A DNA stretch of 64,000 bases from Parvularculaceae bacterium. Lineage in GTDB: Bacteria; Pseudomonadota; Alphaproteobacteria; Caulobacterales; Parvularculaceae. A program made the translations under genes and the position numbers. Where the stretch lies: assembly GCA_028284065.1 (NCBI GenBank), contig JANQSJ010000004.1:124001-188000 (forward strand), in the 5' to 3' direction. The notes beneath the pieces are model-generated. The model searched no databases and was not told the DNA's origin. It saw only the letters and a program-made list of their open reading frames with translations. The number at the start of each line of letters is the position of its first letter. Positions within the stretch are counted from its first letter, which is position 1. Below, piece by piece: positions 44,996 through 53,754 of this stretch.

Positions 44996-45543
44996 GCGAA
45001 GGGACGGCGCTTCAGCGTCAGCGCCCTGCCGCGCCAAGAGTGCGCGTGGCGATGGTCGTGGCCGCCGCGCGCAATGGCGTCATAGGGCGCGGCGGCGCGC
45101 TGCCCTGGCGGCTCTCGGATGACCTGAAGCGCTTCAAGAAAATCACCATGGGCAAGCCTGTGATCATGGGGCGCAAGACGTTCGAGAGCATCGGCAGGCC
45201 GCTGCCGGGCCGCGCGAACATCGTCGTCTCGCGCCGGGCCGATTTTGCCGCCGACGGAATTGTCACGGCTGCGCGCCCCGACGACGCGCTGACCCGCGCG
45301 GAGGCGGCGGCCATTGAAGCCGGGGCGGAAGAAGTCTGCGTCATCGGCGGGGCCGAGATTTACGCCGCGCTTCTGCCGGAGGTCGACATCGTGCGCCTCA
45401 CCGTCGTCGATGCGGCGCCGGAGGGGGATGCGCATATGCCAAGCCTTGCATGCGCCGACTGGCGCGGCGATATCGTCGGGATGGTCGAGGCGGAGGAAAA
45501 GAACGACTGCGCTGCGGTTTTCGTCGACCTTTTTCGCGTTTAA
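44992..45543 (+). CDS. folA: Dihydrofolate reductase
   Basis: A 183-residue NADPH-dependent enzyme regenerating tetrahydrofolate from the dihydrofolate produced by ThyA. Seen: [53 protein letters not shown] (substrate and NADPH sites; the Asp of LSDDLKRF is in the active site), [13 protein letters not shown], and a C-terminal [13 protein letters not shown]. There is a 17-residue extension before the first strand. Overlaps thyA by four bases. Confidence 0.96.
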   Translation: MSEGTALQRQRPAAPRVRVAMVVAAARNGVIGRGGALPWRLSDDLKRFKKITMGKPVIMGRKTFESIGRPLPGRANIVVSRRADFAADGIVTAARPDDALTRAEAAAIEAGAEEVCVIGGAEIYAALLPEVDIVRLTVVDAAPEGDAHMPSLACADWRGDIVGMVEAEEKNDCAAVFVDLFRV

Positions 45544-45677
45544 GGCGCGTCGCGGCTGCGCAAAACGTTTCAGGATTGCAGCCCGCGCCGCCATTATTCG
45601 GCCGCTTAGTGGTATAGACTTCAAAAAGAGCAGGCGTTGGGCGCGCTTGCGGAAACACTGAGGCGAGGGGGCGTCCG

Positions 45678-46799
45678 ATGGGACGGACACAGAGAAGTTT
45701 TCAGCGGACAAATTTTCAGCGGACAAGTCTTCACCGGGCGAGGTTTCTGGCCGCGGCGTCGCTGTCCGCAATGGCCGTCGTTTCAGCCGCGGCGCCGGCG
45801 GCGGCCGAGCGCCTGCAGGTGACAAGCTGCGTCAGCGGCGAGGATGCGCGGTCGGTGTCGGTCGTCGCGCCGGGCCTTGTGGGCGCGGCGTGTGACGTCA
45901 GCTATCTGCAGGATCGCGGCGAATACGAATCGATCCCGTTCCACGCCAATTCGGCGTCGGACGCCTGCGACGTTCCGGCCGCGACGCTCGTGCGCGAGCT
46001 TGTGGCGAAGGGGTTCGCGTGCGAGGGACCGCTCCTCGCCGTGGCGGTTCCGGACCCGACGCCGGTCGCCATGGCGTCCTCGCCCGCTGGCGCCGGCGAT
46101 GCCGAGACGGCGCCGGACCGCGTCGCGGCGGCGGGCCCCGCTCCGGCCGCGGACGGGGGTCCGGCCCATCTCACCGCAGCGCTAACGCCGATATCGCTCG
46201 AGCAGCGCCCGCCTCGCGCCGGGCGATCCGGCCGCCTCAGCGGCGCGCCCGCGCGCCCCGCCCCTGTGGCGAAGGCGTCTGCGGTGAAGGCGTCCGCGAC
46301 GCGTGGCGCGGCGGATCCTTCTTTTTCCGCTACGCCCATCGCTCAGTCTGCTGAAGGGGCGCCAAGCGCGCTCAATGCCGCGGAGGTCTTGCCGGCGACT
46401 TCCGCCGGCGTCGTTCCGCCGTCGACTGAAGAAGCGGTGAAGGGCGTTCTCTTCGCCCAGACAGCCGCCTGGAATGCCGGCGACATCGACGCGTTCATGG
46501 ACGGCTACTGGAAGAGCGAGGACCTGACCTTCGTGTCCGGAACGAAGGTGATGAAGGGCTGGGACGCGACGATCGACCGCTACCGCCGGCGTTATGGCGA
46601 GGACGCGTCGACCATGGGCCGGCTCGCGTTCGAGAATCTGGAAGTGACGCCGACATCCGACGATGTCGCTGTCGTCGTCGGACGATTTCGGCTGGAGCGC
46701 GGCGGCGCGACGAGCGGCGGCGCGTTTACGCTTGTGATGCGCGACGTCAATGGCGCCTGGCGCATCGTTCACGATCACACAGTTGCGGACACGGAGTAA
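45678..46799 (+). CDS. Exported protein with C-terminal NTF2-like (DUF4440) domain
   Basis: A 373-residue protein. After an Arg-rich head, residues 24-43 form a signal peptide (AASLSAMAVVSAAAPAAA). Residues 45-125 are a Cys-containing domain of unknown type (four Cys). Residues 125-245 are Ala/Pro-rich linker. Residues about 250-373 match SnoaL/DUF4440: VLFAQTAAWNAGDIDAFMDGYW, FVSGTKVMKGWDATIDRYRRRY and GAFTLVMRDVNGAWRIVHDHT. DUF4440 domains often bind small ligands; several are enzymes. The head is encoded by a 15-base unit repeated about three times (45697-45741; residues FQRTN, FQRTS, LHRAR). Start ATG at 45678. Role unknown. Confidence 0.75.
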   Translation: MGRTQRSFQRTNFQRTSLHRARFLAAASLSAMAVVSAAAPAAAERLQVTSCVSGEDARSVSVVAPGLVGAACDVSYLQDRGEYESIPFHANSASDACDVPAATLVRELVAKGFACEGPLLAVAVPDPTPVAMASSPAGAGDAETAPDRVAAAGPAPAADGGPAHLTAALTPISLEQRPPRAGRSGRLSGAPARPAPVAKASAVKASATRGAADPSFSATPIAQSAEGAPSALNAAEVLPATSAGVVPPSTEEAVKGVLFAQTAAWNAGDIDAFMDGYWKSEDLTFVSGTKVMKGWDATIDRYRRRYGEDASTMGRLAFENLEVTPTSDDVAVVVGRFRLERGGATSGGAFTLVMRDVNGAWRIVHDHTVADTE

Positions 46800-46802
46800 T
46801 CA

Positions 46803-46937
46803 TCGGGCGATAAATCCACATCGCCGTCCTTCGAGACGATTTTTCTCCTCATCCTGAGGAGCCAGCCGTTAGGCTGGCATCCCGAAGGGCGAGGAGAAAA
46901 ATCCCCCAGGATGAGGCGATGTGGATTTATCGCCCGA
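46803..46937. repeat. Long compound inverted repeat between convergent genes
   Basis: Perfect 23-base outer arms (46803-46825 and 46915-46937). Nested inside are CCTCATCCTG/CAGGATGAGG, TTTTTCTCCTC/GAGGAGAAAAA and GCCAGCC/GGCTGGC stems. The whole can fold into one long branched hairpin. It lies between convergent genes and contains T-runs and A-runs on both strands, so it may terminate both. The pattern is that of a dispersed intergenic (REP/MITE-like) element. Confidence 0.7.
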
Positions 46938-46941
46938 AGCT

Positions 46942-48222
46942 CTAAGTTCGGACCGACCCTTCCGTAGGCCCATTAATGACCACGTCGGCGAGCGCATCGA
47001 ACGCGGCGCGAACGGGCGCGGGCGCGGCGCCAAGGTCGGGCGGCGCGGCCCCCAGGCTCGCGAGCGCCGGCGTCAGCGGCAATTCGGCGAGGAGGGGCGG
47101 CGCGTCCGGCACGTCGGTTTGCGGCGCCGCCTCGCCGAACGGATGGACGCGCGCGCCCTCCGCCGTCTCCATGAACGCCATATTCCGGACGAGCCCAAGG
47201 ACGGGCGCGCCCACCGCCTCGAAGAACTGCAGGCCTCGGGCGACGTCGGCGCGGGCGAGCGGCTGCGGCGTCGTCACCACGATCGCCGCGTCGAGAAGCG
47301 GCCGGGGCCCGCGTTTTTCGCGCGCCATCGTCAGGTGCACGTCGCCGGTGCCGGGCGGCGTGTCGACGACGAGCACGTCGAGCGCGCCCCAGTCGACGTC
47401 CGAGAGCAGCTGCCGCGTCGCGCCCATCACCATCGGTCCGCGCCATGCGAGCGCCTTGGCGTCATCGACGAGATAGCCGATCGACATCGTCTTCAGTCCG
47501 AACGCCTCAACCGGCTGGATGCGCCCGTCCTTCAGCGGCGGCTTTTCGCCTGACGGCCAGCCGACGAACGTCGGCAGGGAAGGGCCGTAAATGTCCGCGT
47601 CGAGGAGGCCGACCTTGAGGCCGCGCGCCGAAAGGGCGAGGGCGAGGTAAAGCGCCACGGTCGATTTGCCGACGCCGCCCTTGCCGGACGCCACCGCAAT
47701 CACCCGGCCGACGTCTTTCAGGGCTTCGGCGCCTGCGGCGATGCGCTCCTCTTTCGCGCCCTTTTGCGATTCGGCGCGCAGTCCGAGCGGATTGGCGTGC
47801 CGGTTCGCCATCGCCTTTGACGGCGCTGTGTTGGGCCCGTCCCGAGGCCCCCCGACGATCACCGCGCGGGCGACGCCCTTGACCCGTTCGGTCGCCGCCT
47901 GCGCCGCCTTTGCGAGCGCCGACGCCTCGTCCGGCGACAGGCCGTCCGCATTGAGCGTCACCTTGGCGACGCCAGACGGGCTCACCGTCACGCCGGCGAT
48001 GCGTCCTTCGGCGACGAGGTCGCGAGACCCCACGGCCGGGGCGTCCAGCTCTTTGCCGTCTTTGTCTTCAGCAGTGCGCCTTGCGCCGAGAGCCGCGGCG
48101 ATTCGCGACAGAGCGCCGCCGCCTTCAGACGCGTCGCCATCGGCGGGCGCGTCATTTTCCGTCCGCGCCGGCGCGCTCGCGAGGCTCGCTCGAACACTGA
48201 TTGTTAAGTCCTCGGCGTTCAT
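46942..48222 (-). CDS. mrp: Mrp/NBP35 family Fe-S carrier ATPase
   Basis: A 426-residue P-loop ATPase that carries Fe-S clusters. N-terminal domain of the MIP18/Fe-S assembly (DUF59-like) type, residues about 1-140; then VASGKGGVGKSTVALYLALALS (deviant Walker A), LLDADIYGPSLP (switch), VDTPPGTGDVHLT and a late NMAFMETAEG. The usual C-terminal CxxC after the NM..F motif is not visible: the segment reads MAFMETAEGARVHPFGE, so cluster binding may differ. Start: ATG at 48222 in preference to a longer frame. Divergent from hflK. Confidence 0.9.
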   Translation of the reverse strand: MNAEDLTISVRASLASAPARTENDAPADGDASEGGGALSRIAAALGARRTAEDKDGKELDAPAVGSRDLVAEGRIAGVTVSPSGVAKVTLNADGLSPDEASALAKAAQAATERVKGVARAVIVGGPRDGPNTAPSKAMANRHANPLGLRAESQKGAKEERIAAGAEALKDVGRVIAVASGKGGVGKSTVALYLALALSARGLKVGLLDADIYGPSLPTFVGWPSGEKPPLKDGRIQPVEAFGLKTMSIGYLVDDAKALAWRGPMVMGATRQLLSDVDWGALDVLVVDTPPGTGDVHLTMAREKRGPRPLLDAAIVVTTPQPLARADVARGLQFFEAVGAPVLGLVRNMAFMETAEGARVHPFGEAAPQTDVPDAPPLLAELPLTPALASLGAAPPDLGAAPAPVRAAFDALADVVINGPTEGSVRT

Positions 48223-48447
48223 GACCGACGCGGCCTCCAACCGTTGGCGAAGGGGGCGACATGCCGCGCACGTTGCGCGCCGCCGCACGGGGCATATATA
48301 GGCGAGGCGTCCTGCGCCCGAAACGGGCCAAAGACAATCAAAATGGACGGCCAAAATGGACGGCGCGGCGCGTTAAACAGGAATGCGCGGCGCATATCGC
48401 GCACCGGGGAGCTTCCGACGCCCCGGCGCGGTCGACAAGAGGTGAGA

Positions 48448-49608
48448 ATGCCCTGGCAAGATAACTCCGGAAACAATGGCGGCCCGACTAAGGGCCCTTG
48501 GGGACAGCCGCCGAAGAATGGCGATGGCCGGCCAGGGCCGCAGCGCGGCGACGCGCCGGACCTTGAGGAGCTGCTGCAGGCGTCGCGCCAGCGCCTGAAA
48601 CGGGCGTTCCCCCGCGGCGCGAACGGCGGCGGCGGCGGCGGCCGGCGCGGCCCTGAGCTCAATGCGCGCACCCTTGGCCTTGGCGGCGCTGCGATACTTC
48701 TGCTTTGGGCGGCGAGCGGCTTCTACCAGGTGCCCGCCGCCTCGAAGGGCGTCGTCACGACATTCGGCCGCTACACGCAGATGACCGAACCGGGACTGCG
48801 CTGGCATATTCCGGGTCCCGTCCAGAACGCGCGGGTAGTCAATGTCGCGGAGGTGCGCTCGCTCACCATTCCCGCGCAGCCGCGCGGCCGCTCGGTCGAA
48901 GGCGAAGGGCTGATGCTTACGGGCGACAAGAACATCGTCGATGTGGGCATGGCCGTTCAGTATAATCTGAAGACGGACAAACCGCCTGAAGGTCTGCCCG
49001 GCCCGGCGCGTTTCATCTTCAATGTGGATAACCCGGAGGTCATGGTCCGCGCGGTGAGCGAATCGGCGATCCGTGAGGTCGTCGGCCGCAACTCGCTCGA
49101 CTTCGTCCAGACTGTCGGCCGGACGCAGGTGCAGGACGATACGCGCGTGCTGATCCAGGCGGCGCTCGATCAGTATGCGGCGGGCATCCAGATCACCGAG
49201 GTGAACCTGACCAAAACCGAGCCGCCGACCGCGGAGGTGAACGAAGCGTTCCTCGACGTGGAGGCGGCGGACCAGGACCGTCAGCGGGCGATTGATTCAG
49301 CGCGCGCCTACGCCAACAAGGTGGTGCCGGAGGCGCGCGGCGAAGCTCAGCGAATCCTTGAAACCGCGCGTGGTTATTCCGCCCGCGTCACCGCCGAAAG
49401 CCGAGGCCAGGCGGAACGTTTCTCAGCCATCCTCGGAGAGTACCAGAAAGCGCCGGAGGTGACCCGCCAGCGCATGTATCTTGAGACGGTCGAAAAGGTC
49501 CTTGGCGATATGGACAAGATCATTGTCGAGGAAGGCGCCGGGTCTGGCGTCGTCCCCTATCTGCCGCTTAATGAGCTTGGCCGATCCGGCCGGACGGGAG
49601 GCCAGTAA
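48448..49608 (+). CDS. hflK: FtsH modulator HflK
   Basis: A 386-residue inner-membrane SPFH/band-7 protein. Cytosolic Gly/Asn-rich N-terminus (residues 1-75), one transmembrane helix (about 78-95, ALILLWAASGFYQV region) and the periplasmic band-7 domain (GVVTTFGRY onward), then helices rich in Ala/Gln/Arg with RGEAQRILETARGY. HflK and HflC form a cage that limits access of membrane proteins to the FtsH protease. SD AGAGG five bases before ATG 48448. Its TAA overlaps the hflC ATG. Confidence 0.95.
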   Translation: MPWQDNSGNNGGPTKGPWGQPPKNGDGRPGPQRGDAPDLEELLQASRQRLKRAFPRGANGGGGGGRRGPELNARTLGLGGAAILLLWAASGFYQVPAASKGVVTTFGRYTQMTEPGLRWHIPGPVQNARVVNVAEVRSLTIPAQPRGRSVEGEGLMLTGDKNIVDVGMAVQYNLKTDKPPEGLPGPARFIFNVDNPEVMVRAVSESAIREVVGRNSLDFVQTVGRTQVQDDTRVLIQAALDQYAAGIQITEVNLTKTEPPTAEVNEAFLDVEAADQDRQRAIDSARAYANKVVPEARGEAQRILETARGYSARVTAESRGQAERFSAILGEYQKAPEVTRQRMYLETVEKVLGDMDKIIVEEGAGSGVVPYLPLNELGRSGRTGGQ

Positions 49609-50489
49609 TGAGCCGCATCGCAATCCCCGCCATTATGATCGGCGGCTTCCTCGCCGTCGTGCTCGTCAGCTCCATCGCATTCGTCGTTCCGGAGACGGAT
49701 TACGCCATCGTTCTGCGCTTCGGCCAGCCGGTCGACCAGCATAAGGAAGCGGGGCTTCAGCTGAAGCTGCCCTGGGAAAGCGTCACCTATATCGACAAGC
49801 GCAACCGCGAGCTTGACCAGGAGGAGATCGAGGTCATCGCCAATGACCAGGAACGCCTTCGCGTCGACGCGTTCGCCCGCTACAGGATCGTCGACCCGCA
49901 GACGTTCTATGAGCGCGCGGGCAATGAGTCTGCGGGCGAACGGCGCCTTGGATCGGTCATGGACCAGACGCTGCGCCGGGTTCTCGGCGAGGTAAGCGTT
50001 GAGGACATCGTCTCGAACGAGCGCGGCGCGCTGATGCTCCGCATCAAGGAGCTGCTTGGGCAATCCGCCGCCCGGTTCGGCGTTGAGATCATCGACGTGA
50101 AAATCCGCCGCGCCGACCTGCCGCCGCAGAACTCGCTCGCCGTGTTCCAGCGCATGATCACCGAGCGCAACCAGCTCGCCGCCCGTATTCGCGCGGAGGG
50201 CAATGAGGCGGCCCAGCAGGTTCAGGCCCAGGCGGACCGCGAGGCGACGGAGATCCGCGCGACCGCCGACGAGGAGTCGGAAAAGATCCGCGGCCGCGCG
50301 GACGCGGAACGCAATCGCGTTTTCGCCGAAGCCTATGGGGCGGACCCTGAGTTCTTCGCGTTTTATCGCTCGCTGCTCGCCTATGAAGCTTCGCTTCAGA
50401 AGGGCGACACCACGATCCTACTGTCGCCGGAAAGCGAATTCTTTCGCTATTTCAATAACCTGGAAGGCGTCCGCGACGGCGGACGCTGA
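49608..50489 (+). CDS. hflC: FtsH modulator HflC
   Basis: A 293-residue partner of HflK. One N-terminal membrane helix (residues 4-26), then a band-7 domain (PETDYAIVLRFGQPV, LKLPWESVTYIDKRN, VDAFARYRIVDPQTFYERAGNE) and a long Ala/Glu/Arg-rich helix (AQADREATEIRATADEESEKIRGRADAERNRVFAEAYGADPEFFAFYRSL), the SPFH oligomerisation arm. Start overlaps the hflK stop (TAATG). The degP-like gene follows after about 180 bases on the same strand. Confidence 0.96.
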   Translation: MSRIAIPAIMIGGFLAVVLVSSIAFVVPETDYAIVLRFGQPVDQHKEAGLQLKLPWESVTYIDKRNRELDQEEIEVIANDQERLRVDAFARYRIVDPQTFYERAGNESAGERRLGSVMDQTLRRVLGEVSVEDIVSNERGALMLRIKELLGQSAARFGVEIIDVKIRRADLPPQNSLAVFQRMITERNQLAARIRAEGNEAAQQVQAQADREATEIRATADEESEKIRGRADAERNRVFAEAYGADPEFFAFYRSLLAYEASLQKGDTTILLSPESEFFRYFNNLEGVRDGGR

Positions 50490-50671
50490 CCGGTCCTGAG
50501 CCGCGTTCGATCGAATGCGAGCCCCGCCGCAAGCTTGCCGTTTACCGAGTTTGCGCTAACCTCGACGCTTTCGGCGCGCGGGTCATCGGGGGGACGCGCG
50601 AGACAACGGGGTTGTTCGTGGGAAAGCTGGCGCAGGCGCGAAGCGGTTCATTACATGGCGGAGCGAAAAGG

Positions 50672-52072
50672 ATGCGCGCACGGCGCATGATCGCCAGCGC
50701 GGCGGTCGCCTGTGTCGCGGCGATCGCCGCTATTGGCGTCGACGGCGCGTCAAGCCCTGCCGATGCGGCGCGCCGCGGGTCGCAAAATAGCCTGCCGGAC
50801 CTTGTGACCGAGCTGTCGCCGGCCGTCGTCAACATTTCGTCCTCGGTGCGCCGGCCTGGCCAGCCGCAGCTCACGGGCCAGGCGCAGCGGATGCAGCGCA
50901 AGCTCTCCGGCCAGGCGGTCTCGCTTGGCTCCGGCTTCATCATCGATCCGTCTGGCATCGTCGTCACCAATAATCACGTCATCGACAATGCGGTGGACAT
51001 CAAGGTCACGCTGGATGACGGCCGGGAGCTCAGCGGCCGGGTGCGCGCCGCGGACCGCGAGACGGACATCGCCATCGTTCAGCTTGAGACTGGCGGCGCG
51101 CGCCTTCCTTACGTGGAGTTCGGCGACGCGGACTCGGTGCGCGTGGGCGAGGACGTCTTCGCCATCGGCAACCCTTTCGGGCTCGGGAACACGGTGACCA
51201 AGGGCATCGTATCGGCGCGCAATCGCGACATCGACGCCGGCTCCTTTGACGACTTCATCCAGACCGACGCGGCCATCAATCGCGGCAATTCCGGCGGCCC
51301 ATTGTTCAGCATGGCCGGCAAGGTTGTGGGGGTGAACACGGCGATCTACTCCCAGACCGGCGGATCGGTCGGGGTCGGATTTGCGGTGCCGGCCGATCTC
51401 GCCAAGCTCGTGACGAGCCAGCTTCTGAAATTTGGCGAGACCCGCCGCGGATGGCTCGGCGTCTCGATTGAAGAGATGACCGCGCAATACGCGGGCGACC
51501 TCGGGTTCGCGAAGCCGCGCGGCGCCATCGTGACGCTGGTGCGCCCGAATAGCCCCGCGCTCAAGGGCGGATTGAAGCCGAATGACATTATCCTGACGTT
51601 CAACCGCCGCGAGGTGAATGGCGTGCGCGATTTGACGCGCGCGGTCGCCGAGACGCCGGTGGGTCAAACCGTCCCGGTGCAGATTATCCGCAACAAGAAG
51701 CGCATGACCGTTCAGGTCACGGTCGACCGGCGCGAGACCAACATCCTCGCCGCGAACGCCGGCGGGCCATTGCCAACGGGCGCGGTGCGGAGCGCGGGCG
51801 TCACCTTCCAGAAGCCGTCGCCCGAGGTTCTCGCAGCCTTTGACCTGCCGCGCGACACCGAGGGCGTCGTTGTGACGGACGTCGACCCGGACAGCCAGGC
51901 GGCGATTGTCCTGCAGCCGGGGGATGTCATTCTGGAGATCGGCTGGGAGCGGATGATGCGGCCGCAAGCCGCGGCGGACAAGCTTTCCAAGCTACGCAAC
52001 CTCAATTCCGGGCCTGTACTCGTCTACATCCAGCGCGGCGACCGGCTCTTCTTCGATAGCCTGAGGCCGTAG
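50672..52072 (+). CDS. degP: DegP/HtrA family periplasmic serine protease with two PDZ domains
   Basis: A 466-residue protease-chaperone. Signal peptide (residues 1-34, ending near DAARRG), trypsin-like domain with triad His102 (VVTNNHVID), Asp132 (ETDIAIVQL) and Ser207 (GNSGGPLF), then PDZ1 (GWLGVSIEEM) and PDZ2 (LPRDTEGVVVTDV). Length matches Do-type proteases. It follows hflKC, a common alphaproteobacterial arrangement for envelope quality control. Start: ATG 50672, with GGAG and AAAGG nearby; a TTG/GTG 18-20 codons upstream is possible but would spoil the signal peptide. Confidence 0.95.
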   Translation: MRARRMIASAAVACVAAIAAIGVDGASSPADAARRGSQNSLPDLVTELSPAVVNISSSVRRPGQPQLTGQAQRMQRKLSGQAVSLGSGFIIDPSGIVVTNNHVIDNAVDIKVTLDDGRELSGRVRAADRETDIAIVQLETGGARLPYVEFGDADSVRVGEDVFAIGNPFGLGNTVTKGIVSARNRDIDAGSFDDFIQTDAAINRGNSGGPLFSMAGKVVGVNTAIYSQTGGSVGVGFAVPADLAKLVTSQLLKFGETRRGWLGVSIEEMTAQYAGDLGFAKPRGAIVTLVRPNSPALKGGLKPNDIILTFNRREVNGVRDLTRAVAETPVGQTVPVQIIRNKKRMTVQVTVDRRETNILAANAGGPLPTGAVRSAGVTFQKPSPEVLAAFDLPRDTEGVVVTDVDPDSQAAIVLQPGDVILEIGWERMMRPQAAADKLSKLRNLNSGPVLVYIQRGDRLFFDSLRP

Positions 52073-52085
52073 GGGAGCTCATTAA

Positions 52086-52760
52086 GTGCTTCCAGACGTG
52101 GTGATTTCCCAACCGCTCTGGTCGGTTGCGAGCGACATTGCCACCGTCGCAATCGCGCTAGGGGCGCTTATTGTATCGCGCCGGTCGGTAGGGCTTACGA
52201 AAGAAATCGCCGAGCAGGAGCTCAGTCTGAAGAAGAGAAGCGTCCGGCCGATCCTTTCCGTGCGGTTTACAGTTGGGCGAGATTCGGAATTCGCGCCGCA
52301 GCACTTTCATGTCCGAATTGTCAATGATGGCGTTGGCCCGGCGATCATAAAATCGCTCGAAATCGTCCTTCCTGACGGAACGCCGTGCGAGAATATTCTG
52401 CATGTGGCTCCGAAAGCGACACGCAATCTCGCCGTTTCGACCGAAACCTGGAGTTCCGACAGGGCGATCGGCCGTGAGAATGAACTCATTCTGCTTAGCG
52501 TGCGGGCCGCAGAGAATCACGATGACGAAACCATCCGTACAGAGATGGAGTCAGCCTATGCTTCGATCGAAGGCACAATCATAGGCATATCCTATACGGA
52601 TATTTACGACCAAGATGCGGCGCCGGTGATGTCAACGCTCGTCGACGGGCGAACGCGGCCTGCGACGCAAGCGGAAGCGGCTCGGTTCGAAGCAGCATTT
52701 GGTCCGGCGGACGCTTACACGTCCAACCGGCCGTTCCGCCGACTTTTTCGGCGTCCTTAG
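52086..52760 (+). CDS. Hypothetical membrane-anchored protein
   Basis: A 224-residue protein with an N-terminal hydrophobic segment (residues 8-30, LWSVASDIATVAIALGALIVSRRS) followed by a soluble domain rich in strands (RPILSVRFTVGRDSE, FHVRIVNDGVGPAIIKSLEIVLPDG, GTIIGISYTDIYDQD). The NDGVGPAIIKSLEI segment is of a type common in uncharacterised membrane-anchored proteins. The composition is more AT-rich than degP and serB beside it, suggesting acquisition. Start GTG at 52086, only 13 bases after the degP stop. No function can be assigned. Confidence 0.7.
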   Translation: MLPDVVISQPLWSVASDIATVAIALGALIVSRRSVGLTKEIAEQELSLKKRSVRPILSVRFTVGRDSEFAPQHFHVRIVNDGVGPAIIKSLEIVLPDGTPCENILHVAPKATRNLAVSTETWSSDRAIGRENELILLSVRAAENHDDETIRTEMESAYASIEGTIIGISYTDIYDQDAAPVMSTLVDGRTRPATQAEAARFEAAFGPADAYTSNRPFRRLFRRP

Positions 52761-52818
52761 GACTTCGCTACTGTTCTACTTTTTTGCGGACATAACTACC
52801 AGCCGCAACCTGTCGTCG

Positions 52819-53754
52819 TCAGGTTTCCCCTATAAATTCCTCGTCCGCATACCCCTGAAAATAAAGAAGCGCCGTAAGGTCGCCATGGGCGACTTCGGCG
52901 TCGGCGGCTTCCGCGACGGCGGGCTTCGCCCGAAAGGCGACGCCGAAGCCCGCGGCCCCGATCATGGCGAGATCATTGGCGCCGTCGCCGACCGCGATCG
53001 CGTCGACGGCGGATAAGCGAAGTTCTTTGAGCGCCGCGGCCAGCGCGTCGGCCTTTCCCTCGCGACCGAAGATCGGCTCCCGGACGGTTCCTTTCAAATG
53101 GCCATTCTCGATCTCCAGGACGTTGGCGGTATTGCGCTCAAATCCGGCCGCTTCGGCGACGCGCTCGGTGAAGAACGTAAAGCCGCCTGAGGCGAGGATC
53201 GTCATCGCGCCGTTCGCGCGCATGGTCTTCACGAGCGTCTCTGCGCCGGGCGTGAGCGAGACTTTTTCATCGAATGTTCGCTGGAGCGCGTCCGCGGACA
53301 GCCCCTCAAGGCGGGCGACGCGCGCGCGCAGCGCTTCTTCGAAGTTCAGCTCGCCGCGCATTGCGCGCTCGGTAACGGCTGCGATTTCCTCCTTGAGGCC
53401 GGCATAGCCCGCGAGTTCGTCGAGGCATTCCTGCTCAATGATGGTCGAATCCATATCGGCGATCAGCAGCTTCTTGCGACGGCCCGCCGCCGGCTGGACG
53501 GCGACGTCGATTGGCGCATCGCCAAGCGCGGATTGGACGGCAGGTAGGATCGCCGCCTTCGCCGCCGGCTCGAAAACGGCGCTGAGCGTGATATCTTCAG
53601 CCGCGCCTGCGCTCAACGTACGGCGCAATGCGGTAGGGAAGCCGGCGTCTCCGAGCGCCACTACGACCTCTTGAACAAGGTCGTCGGACAATTGGCGACG
53701 TTGAGGATCGGCGACCAGCGTGACGGCGATTTCAGATAAAGGGGCTTCGGACAT
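52819..53754 (-). CDS. serB: Phosphoserine phosphatase
   Basis: A 311-residue HAD phosphatase, last step of serine synthesis. An ACT-like N-terminal part (1-90) precedes the HAD core: DMDSTI (Asp100 nucleophile, Asp102), ILASGGFTFFTERVAE (motif II Ser), and GDGANDLAMIGAAG (motif IV). KADALAAALKE holds the motif III Lys. Start ATG at 53754 (MSEAPLSEIAV). It is divergent from miaA, and the chosen start codons overlap: the two frames share about 35 bases. Confidence 0.95.
   Translation of the reverse strand: MSEAPLSEIAVTLVADPQRRQLSDDLVQEVVVALGDAGFPTALRRTLSAGAAEDITLSAVFEPAAKAAILPAVQSALGDAPIDVAVQPAAGRRKKLLIADMDSTIIEQECLDELAGYAGLKEEIAAVTERAMRGELNFEEALRARVARLEGLSADALQRTFDEKVSLTPGAETLVKTMRANGAMTILASGGFTFFTERVAEAAGFERNTANVLEIENGHLKGTVREPIFGREGKADALAAALKELRLSAVDAIAVGDGANDLAMIGAAGFGVAFRAKPAVAEAADAEVAHGDLTALLYFQGYADEEFIGET

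Noticed and set aside
50750-51967. A 405-codon minus-strand open frame opposite degP
   Set aside because: degP is full length with triad and PDZ domains; the antisense peptide is low-complexity Arg/His.
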